Below are positions 6,922 through 11,962 of a DNA stretch of 11,962 nt, piece after piece; within the stretch, counting starts at the first letter, position 1, and each line of letters starts with the position of its first letter. The notes under the pieces are model-generated. The model had not been told where the DNA came from. It ran no database searches and saw only the letters and a list, made by a program, of their open reading frames with translations. This DNA is from Thermoplasmata archaeon M9B2D (lineage in GTDB: Archaea > Thermoplasmatota > E2 > DHVEG-1): positions 1 to 11,962 of the forward strand of contig MUGD01000054.1 in the NCBI GenBank assembly GCA_002900555.1, written 5' to 3'. A program made the translations under genes and the position numbers.

Positions 6922-7647
6922 ATGCAGACAGCCCTTTCCCTCGATTCAATAAAAGATGTATCACTCTATCAGAAAGTAAACGGGTATCGTTTTACAATAG
7001 ACTCCGTCCTGATCGCTGATTTTGTAAACAAATTCAAGCCCGCTTCAATTCTTGACGTAGGTGCCGGTACTGGAATCATCGGCATATTACTCGCAAGAAA
7101 ATATCCGTCGTCATGCATCAGTCTGCTTGAAGTTCAGCATGATCTTGCAGTGCTCTCAAAAAGGAATGTAATGCATAACGGGCTGGAGAATCAGATATCC
7201 GTTCATAATATGGGCATAAAGGATACAATGAACTCTCCCGACTTTAACCCTGCCTCTTATGACGTCATAGTCTGCAACCCCCCTTTTCGCGTTCCATCTT
7301 CCGGCAAGATGAGCCCTTATGATGAAAAAGCGGTTGCCCGGCATGAAATCAGGATGAACGCCGAAGTACTTATGCGGTCAGTTTCACATCTCCTGAAATC
7401 GAGGGGCTATTTTTACGTTATCTTTCATCCATTTCGCTTAGCAGAGATGTTCGCCCTGATGAGAAAATTTACACTTGAGCCAAAGAGAGCACGTTTTATA
7501 TATCCTGATGTCTTGTCAGAGTCCAAGATGGTCATGGTTGAATCCATAAAGGGAGCCAGACAAGGGATGAAGATAGAAAAGCCTCTTGTTATCCATAAAG
7601 ATGGGACGACATATACCGAAGAAGTCGAAAGGATTTTAAGTCAATAA
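6922..7647 (+). CDS. TrmN6-like tRNA/small-molecule N6-adenine methyltransferase
   Basis: This is a class I SAM-dependent methyltransferase of 241 residues. The N-terminal segment YQKVNGYRFTIDSVLIADFV (about 16-35) is typical of the TrmN6/YfiC group, which methylates N6 of A37 in tRNA1(Val). The SAM-binding motif I is DVGAGTGIIG (45-54), and NPPF (119-122) is the adenine-N6 catalytic motif. RHEIRM further on is also conserved in the group. The start could be GTG at 6916, overlapping the previous stop, or ATG at 6922; the ATG is preferred because GGAT lies seven bases before it. Seven bases separate it from the next gene, so it is co-transcribed. The tRNA target is inferred from family only; PrmC-like protein or other RNA substrates are possible. 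Confidence 0.85.
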   Translation: MQTALSLDSIKDVSLYQKVNGYRFTIDSVLIADFVNKFKPASILDVGAGTGIIGILLARKYPSSCISLLEVQHDLAVLSKRNVMHNGLENQISVHNMGIKDTMNSPDFNPASYDVIVCNPPFRVPSSGKMSPYDEKAVARHEIRMNAEVLMRSVSHLLKSRGYFYVIFHPFRLAEMFALMRKFTLEPKRARFIYPDVLSESKMVMVESIKGARQGMKIEKPLVIHKDGTTYTEEVERILSQ

Positions 7648-7654
7648 ACCTGTC

Positions 7655-8437
7655 ATGATAGAACATTCGTTCATAGTTCTTGATGGTATAGGAGAAAAAA
7701 CCGAGCGCGACCTGTGGGAACAGGGAATACTGAGCTGGGATGATTTTCTTTCTGTATCTACGATTTCAAATTTTGGTTGCCAGAAAAAAAGGCTCTATGA
7801 AGAGTCCCTTCAATATTTTTCCCATGAACTTCAGAGAATGAACGAGAAGCCGTTTGCTGAATTTATAAAACCAAAAGATCATTGGAGGCTCTTTAAACGA
7901 TTCAGAAAATATGCGGTCTGTTTAGATATTGAGACGAATGGTCTCCCTCTTAATGCCGGCGGTGAGACAACGGTTGTCGGACTGTATGATGGTAATAGCG
8001 TAAAGCAGTTTGTTAAAGGTCGAAATCTGAGTGAAGATGCATTGTTTGGAGAATTGTCACAATACAAGCTTCTCATAACGTTCTTCGGTAGTTCATTCGA
8101 TATTCCTTTTCTGAAAAGACAATTTCGATCGTTACCCTTGGACCTGCCTCACTTCGATCTCTGTTTCTCTGCCAGAAGAGTCGGCATGACAGGTGGTCTG
8201 AAAAAGATCGAAACGGACCTCGGCCTTACACGCGAGAAGAATATATCCGGCCTCAGCGGATATGATGCAGTCTTACTCTGGAAAGAATGGTGTCATGGCA
8301 ATCAGACATCACTGAATACATTACTTGAATACAACTGTGCTGACACAGTCAATCTAATGGACATAGCGAACATTATTTATGAAATGCTACTCGAAAATAC
8401 CGGTTTCCAGAAATATCGTGAAAACTCCGTTTCTTAA
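7655..8437 (+). CDS. RNase H-fold DEDDy 3'-5' exonuclease-like protein (YprB-type) with N-terminal HhH-like segment
   Basis: The 260-residue product has a ribonuclease H-like exonuclease domain of the YprB type (RNase_H_2). The DEDDy set is complete: D91 and E93 in LDIETNG (Exo I), D149 in FFGSSFDIPFL (Exo II), and Y226/D230 in YNCADTVNL (Exo III, the YxxxD spacing). This implies a two-metal 3'-5' exonuclease on DNA or RNA. The N-terminal VLDGIGEKTERDLWEQGI (about 8-25) resembles a helix-hairpin-helix DNA-binding segment. The gene begins seven bases after the methyltransferase stop, and its last 20 bases overlap the likely start of the Xer gene, suggesting coupled expression and possibly a shared role in chromosome maintenance. 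The substrate is unknown. Confidence 0.85.
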   Translation: MIEHSFIVLDGIGEKTERDLWEQGILSWDDFLSVSTISNFGCQKKRLYEESLQYFSHELQRMNEKPFAEFIKPKDHWRLFKRFRKYAVCLDIETNGLPLNAGGETTVVGLYDGNSVKQFVKGRNLSEDALFGELSQYKLLITFFGSSFDIPFLKRQFRSLPLDLPHFDLCFSARRVGMTGGLKKIETDLGLTREKNISGLSGYDAVLLWKEWCHGNQTSLNTLLEYNCADTVNLMDIANIIYEMLLENTGFQKYRENSVS

Positions 8438-9293
8438 CGATTACATCATTTTTCTCACTGTTGAAAAAGGGCTTTCTCCCAATACTCTCGCGTCGTACAG
8501 AAGAGATTTGGATAAGTTTTATGATTATCTGGATAGAAGAGGTGATTCTGTTGAAACAGCGTCAAAGGAAGTCGTATCAGCTTTTATTGATTCAGTACAC
8601 AAGAACGGATATAAGACGACCAGTATTTGCCGGATTATTTCTTCTATCAAAGGGTTTTACCGCTACCTTATGTACGAAAAATTTATTGAACACGATCCAA
8701 CCGAGCACATCTCTTCTCCCAGAAAGTGGCAATCCGTTCCTAAGGCACTGAATCTGAACGATGTGATAACCTTACTTGATGCGAAGCCTAAGAGTCGATT
8801 TTACCTCAGAGACAGCGCAATGCTCGAACTCCTTTATTCGTCCGGCCTTCGGATAAGCGAGCTTATCAATATTAAGCTTCAGGATATCGATTTTGAGGCC
8901 GGTTTCATTAGAGTTCTTGGAAAGGGCTCGAAAGAACGTATCGTCCCCCTTAATGAGCGTTGCAAGGACAAGATAAATGTTTACATAAGAGAACTCAGGT
9001 CACGTCAACTTGGAGATACAAGCCTTTTCCTCTTTCTCTCTAACAGAGGGAAGCCTCTAACCAGGCAAAGATTCTGGCAGTCTCTTAAGGAAATCGGCAG
9101 AATAACGGGTATCCATGTTACGCCTCATATGTTGCGTCATTCTTTTGCCACCCATCTCCTTGAAGGAGGCGCTGATCTCAGGACCCTCCAAAAAATGCTT
9201 GGCCACGCCGATATTGCTACAACACAGATATATACTAAGGTCTCGTCAGAAAGAATAAAACAGGAATATAAAAAACATCACCCCCGGGCTTGA
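8418..9293 (+). CDS. xerD: Tyrosine recombinase XerD-like
   Basis: XerC/XerD recombinases resolve chromosome dimers at dif, in concert with FtsK. All catalytic residues are present in this 291-residue form: R145 (SSGLRISEL), K169 (LGKGSKERIVPL), H237 and R240 (HMLRHSFATHLLEGG), H263 (LGHADIATTQ) and nucleophile Y272 (IYTKV). The SAM-like N-terminal core-binding domain covers about residues 5-90. The terminal KKHHPRA matches the XerD ending (HHPRA in E. coli, from memory) better than XerC. An ATG at 8379 would add 13 residues and overlap the previous gene by 59 bases; GTG at 8418 (20-base overlap) gives the usual length and the expected short lead before FLNDYIIFL. Neither start has a clear Shine-Dalgarno sequence. 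With no phage or integron context, a core XerD is more likely than a mobile integrase. Confidence 0.9.
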   Translation: MKTPFLNDYIIFLTVEKGLSPNTLASYRRDLDKFYDYLDRRGDSVETASKEVVSAFIDSVHKNGYKTTSICRIISSIKGFYRYLMYEKFIEHDPTEHISSPRKWQSVPKALNLNDVITLLDAKPKSRFYLRDSAMLELLYSSGLRISELINIKLQDIDFEAGFIRVLGKGSKERIVPLNERCKDKINVYIRELRSRQLGDTSLFLFLSNRGKPLTRQRFWQSLKEIGRITGIHVTPHMLRHSFATHLLEGGADLRTLQKMLGHADIATTQIYTKVSSERIKQEYKKHHPRA

Positions 9294-9299
9294 CAATCG

Positions 9300-9797
9300 T
9301 TACCGATAATTCGCGTATTGGAGCTCTATCCCGAAATCCTCTTGCTTTAGCTTTGCTATGACTGATTGAAGATCGTCTATATTTTTCCCCCTCACTCGAA
9401 CCTGGTCCTTCTGAATCTCTGCATTGACCTTCAGCTTCATCCCCTTTATCACCTTTACGATCTCTTTTGCTTTGTCCTGCGTAATCCCCTGCTGAAGTGT
9501 TATGATCTGCCGCACGGTATTTCCTGATGCCTGTTCTACCTTACCGTACTGGAGAGCCTTGAGCGGAACGCTTCTTTTCACAAGTTTCCCCTGAAGAATA
9601 TCAAGGACGCTCTTGAGTTTGACCTCATCATCGGAAAGTACCGTCAGGCTCGCATTACCTTTTTCGAGTTCGATGCTGCTTTTACTTCCACGGAAATCAA
9701 AACGCTGCCCCATTTCCTTTGTAGCCTGAACGACAGCGTTTGAAACTTCCTGTAGATCTACCTTACACACAATATCAAAAGCATGTTCATCAGCCAT
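9300..9797 (-). CDS. yajQ: YajQ family nucleotide-binding protein (DUF520)
   Basis: The 165-residue product is full length for YajQ (about 160-165). It has the family N-terminus [16 protein letters not shown], then [13 protein letters not shown], and the closing segment ending [12 protein letters not shown]. The fold is two ferredoxin-like domains. Members bind nucleotides or tRNA, and one Xanthomonas member binds cyclic di-GMP and acts with a transcription factor; whether that applies here is unknown. The start has GAGAG about nine bases upstream. The gene faces xerD, with six bases between the stop codons and no visible terminator in either direction. It is divergent from the Lon-like gene and has its own promoter. 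Confidence 0.95.
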   Translation of the reverse strand: MADEHAFDIVCKVDLQEVSNAVVQATKEMGQRFDFRGSKSSIELEKGNASLTVLSDDEVKLKSVLDILQGKLVKRSVPLKALQYGKVEQASGNTVRQIITLQQGITQDKAKEIVKVIKGMKLKVNAEIQKDQVRVRGKNIDDLQSVIAKLKQEDFGIELQYANYR

Positions 9798-9835
9798 AGT
9801 TTTCTCTCAACACATCGATATTTATAAACAGTATT

Positions 9836-9864
9836 ACTATATTCAATACAATTATGAAAATCAA
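9836..9864 (-). promoter_or_regulatory. Sigma-70 promoter for yajQ
   Basis: On the minus strand TTGATT (9864-9859), a 17-base spacer and TATAGT (9841-9836, five of six matches) give a good promoter. The start would be near 9829, leaving a leader of about 31 bases that carries GAGAG before the ATG at 9797. Confidence 0.6.
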
Positions 9865-9903
9865 GTATTTATTGATTTTACCCGTTATTTATCATAATAA
9901 TAA

Positions 9904-9919
9904 TGGTGATGCTATTGCA
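9904..9919 (+). promoter_or_regulatory. Candidate sigma-54 promoter for the Lon-like protease gene
   Basis: TGGTGATGCTATTGCA matches the sigma-54 pattern TGGCACG-N4-TTGCA at the essential positions: GG at 9905-9906, exactly ten bases, then GC at 9917-9918, with TTGCA perfect. The CACG part is not conserved. Transcription would start near 9930, leaving about 53 bases before the ATG at 9983. A competing sigma-70 reading (TTGATT at 9872-9877 with TAATAA at 9895-9900) has a poor -10 box. Confidence 0.35.
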
Positions 9920-9972
9920 GTACGCTTTATTTCCTGATACATTATGAAAAAGTAGACACCATATTCGTTTTG

Positions 9973-9979
9973 AGGAGGA
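9973..9979 (+). promoter_or_regulatory. Strong ribosome binding site of the Lon-like gene
   Basis: AGGAGGA ends three bases before the ATG at 9983. It is the closest match to the anti-Shine-Dalgarno sequence in the window and fixes the start of the Lon-like gene. The spacing is slightly short. Confidence 0.7.
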
Positions 9980-9982
9980 ATA

Positions 9983-11962
9983 ATGGTTCAATTACTCACA
10001 AAGGAAACTCTTTACAATTGCTGCGACCCAAGTACCCTGAAATTCAATACGACCGCTGACATTTCTCCTTTGGAGGATACAATAGGACAGGACAGGGCTC
10101 TTAGTGCGATTGATTTCGGTCTAGAATTAAACAGTGCTGGTTTCAACATATTCGCACTTGGGGAAAACGGTACTGGAAAGCTGACCACAATTCGCAGACT
10201 TATTTCACGAAGAGCTGAAAAGGAACCGGTACCCCCTGATTGGTGCTATGTTTATAATTTCAGAGATGCTGACACACCACTTGCGATATCGCTGCGGGCC
10301 GGCGAAGGTATCGTGTTTCAGAAGGATATAGAAGCATTGATTACTCATTTAAGGGCGGACATTCCCAAGGTATTTGAATCAAAAGACTATGAAAAACAGA
10401 AAACGAAGATCATCGACGAATTTCAAAAGAAGCAAAAGGATCTGTTTACATCATTAGAGAATGAAGCTTCTGAAAAAGGTTTCACCATAAGGAAAACGCC
10501 GAGCGGTCTCTTGATCATACCAGTAAAAAAAGACGGTGAACATCTCACGGAAGAAGAGTATGAGAAGCTTGATGGCGAAGTCAGAAGCAAGATCGACAAG
10601 ATCGGGAAGGAGTTACAGGAAAAGCTCAATGACGTAGTTAGAACGGTTAGAGAAGGCGAGAAACTTCTAAAAGAAATGCTTATGCGCCTTGAACGAGAAA
10701 CAGCGCTGTCTGCCATAGGAGATCTCATCGATGAGTTGAAGGATAAATATGCCCATTACGACAGAATTTTGCAATACCTTGACGAGCTCAAGGAAGATGT
10801 CCTAAACAACCTTGAAGAACTGAAAGGACAGCCCGAAGCACCTCCCCCCCTTCCCTTTATGAAGATGCCTAAGCAGGAAACAGCATTTAACAGGTATTAC
10901 GTCAATCTGATTGTTAATAATAAGAACCTGAAAGGCGCACCCTGCATTTTCGAAAGCAATCCCACATATTACAATCTTTTCGGCCGAATAGAATCAAAGT
11001 TTCAGTATGGGGTTGCGGTAACGGATTTCTCGATGATCAAAGCAGGAGCTCTTCACAAGGCAAATGGCGGGTATCTTGTTATAAACGCACTGGATCTCGT
11101 CAAAAACCTCTTTTCCTATGATTCACTGAAAAGAGCATTGAGGAACCATGAGATCAAGATCGAAGATATATGGGAACAGTACCGGCTCGTTACCACCGCA
11201 ATGCTTAAGCCTGAGCCTGTCCTTCTCGAAGTCAAGATTATACTTATCGGTACTCCCCATCTCTATTATCTTCTCTATAATCTTGATGATGAATATAAGG
11301 AGTTATTCAAAGTTAAGGCTGATTTTGACAGCAGGATGAACAGGGGTGAGGAAAATATTCAAAAATATGTCTCATTTATCGCCACAAAAACACAGAAAGA
11401 AAATCTCCTGCCCTTTGACAGAACCGGGGTCTCAAAAATCATTGAATATGGATCACGCCTTGCAGGGCATAAGGAAAAGCTCTCTTCCCAGTTCAGCGAT
11501 GTTGCTGACATGATACGCGAGTCGCATTACTGGGCAAAAAAGACGAACAGCCAGATCGTTTCAGGTCCTCACGTTCTTAAAGCTATAGATGAGAGAAAAT
11601 ATCGTCACAATAAGCTGGAAAAAAATATGCTTGAAGTAATGACCGAGGGAACTCTGATAGTCCATACGGATGGTGCCACCGTTGGCCAGGTAAACGGCCT
11701 TGCCGTACTTGATATGGGAGATTATATGTTTGGGAAGCCCTCTCGTATTACTGCTAAGACATGGACGGGCAAGGCAGGAGTTCTCAATATTGAACGTGAA
11801 ATAAAGATGAGCGGGAAAATACACGAAAAGGCTATTTTAATAATATCGAACTACCTGGGAATGAAATACGCTCAGAAGAAACCGATCAGTCTCTCAGCAT
11901 CGATCACGTTTGAACAGCTCTACAGTTTGATAGAAGGTGACAGTGCAACATGCGCCGAAATG
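9983..11962 (+). CDS. Lon-like AAA-family protease (LonB/LonC-type; 3' end off window)
   Basis: The frame is open from ATG 9983 to the right edge, 660 codons. The protein belongs to the large Lon-like family with an AAA_32-type ATPase module and a C-terminal Lon protease domain (usually about 800 residues). Domains in order: an N-terminal segment with IGQDRALSAIDFGL (34-47); Walker A-like GENGTGKLT (60-68); a charged helical or coiled-coil insertion (about 130-285); a proline-rich linker (about 285-292); NPTYYNLFGRIE and ANGGYLVINALDLV (the Walker B region, N361 to V373); FKVKADFDSRM; and the start of the protease domain (QVNGLAVLDMGDY, RITAKTWTG). EGDSA contains S654, the expected catalytic serine; its partner lysine would lie past the edge. 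Two ATPase residues differ from the family form as I recall it: L67 where T/S is usual after the Walker A lysine, and N368 where Asp is usual. The role is presumably cytoplasmic protein turnover. Confidence 0.9.
   Translation, partial: MVQLLTKETLYNCCDPSTLKFNTTADISPLEDTIGQDRALSAIDFGLELNSAGFNIFALGENGTGKLTTIRRLISRRAEKEPVPPDWCYVYNFRDADTPLAISLRAGEGIVFQKDIEALITHLRADIPKVFESKDYEKQKTKIIDEFQKKQKDLFTSLENEASEKGFTIRKTPSGLLIIPVKKDGEHLTEEEYEKLDGEVRSKIDKIGKELQEKLNDVVRTVREGEKLLKEMLMRLERETALSAIGDLIDELKDKYAHYDRILQYLDELKEDVLNNLEELKGQPEAPPPLPFMKMPKQETAFNRYYVNLIVNNKNLKGAPCIFESNPTYYNLFGRIESKFQYGVAVTDFSMIKAGALHKANGGYLVINALDLVKNLFSYDSLKRALRNHEIKIEDIWEQYRLVTTAMLKPEPVLLEVKIILIGTPHLYYLLYNLDDEYKELFKVKADFDSRMNRGEENIQKYVSFIATKTQKENLLPFDRTGVSKIIEYGSRLAGHKEKLSSQFSDVADMIRESHYWAKKTNSQIVSGPHVLKAIDERKYRHNKLEKNMLEVMTEGTLIVHTDGATVGQVNGLAVLDMGDYMFGKPSRITAKTWTGKAGVLNIEREIKMSGKIHEKAILIISNYLGMKYAQKKPISLSASITFEQLYSLIEGDSATCAEM

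Noticed and set aside
8379..8417. ATG 8379 as the xerD start
   Set aside because: It would add 13 residues not expected for XerD, has no Shine-Dalgarno sequence, and lengthens the overlap with the upstream gene to 59 bases; it is kept only as an alternative.
10844..10850. Run of seven C in the Lon-like gene as a phase-variable tract or frameshift
   Set aside because: The frame continues intact across it, it encodes a proline-rich linker, and seven bases is short for slippage-based switching.
10423..11824. Short open frames on both strands inside the Lon-like gene
   Set aside because: The Lon-like frame is open for 660 codons with domain motifs throughout; the others have low-complexity or antisense-like composition and no start context.

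Overview
The window looks like ordinary core chromosome from a diderm (Gram-negative) bacterium with moderate, AT-leaning base composition and very AT-rich intergenic spacers. A LolC/E-type permease plus LolD implies an outer membrane with lipoproteins. The blocks yceD-rpmF-plsX, lysS-lolC-lolD, and a large Lon-like protease beside YajQ suggest a deltaproteobacterial lineage (Desulfobacterota, perhaps a syntrophic or sulfate-reducing relative). That placement is an inference from gene content and order, not from a database match. No rRNA, tRNA, CRISPR array, IS element or prophage is visible, and no gene shows a frameshift.

Layout. Positions 1-1665 (minus strand) hold yceD-rpmF-plsX, linking a 23S rRNA-related protein, ribosomal protein L32 and the acyl-phosphate entry to phospholipid synthesis. 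plsX runs off the left edge. A 226-base AT-rich divergent spacer (1666-1891) carries a promoter for that operon and one for a plus-strand orphan regulator, a zinc ribbon fused to a receiver domain (1892-2485). A near-consensus sigma-70 promoter (2558-2586) then starts lysS-lolC-lolD (2656-6041), which are packed with an ATGA overlap and a zero-base junction. After 68 bases comes a second tight plus-strand group (6110-9293): a nitrilase-family amidohydrolase, a TrmN6-like methyltransferase, a DEDDy RNase H-fold exonuclease, and a XerD-like recombinase that overlaps the exonuclease gene.

yajQ (9797-9300, minus) converges on xerD with only six bases between the stop codons. Its promoter lies in a 185-base divergent spacer shared with a large Lon-like AAA protease gene (9983 to the right edge, 660 codons present). 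That spacer also holds a GG-N10-GC match to a sigma-54 promoter.

The genes are mostly housekeeping: translation (L32, LysRS, YceD, probable tRNA methylation), envelope biogenesis (PlsX, Lol), DNA maintenance (exonuclease, Xer) and proteostasis (Lon-like). The points most worth checking are the Lon-like protein, whose ATPase motifs carry two substitutions at key positions while its protease serine is kept; its candidate sigma-54 promoter; the zinc-ribbon receiver protein with a probable leaderless transcript; and the exonuclease-recombinase gene overlap.
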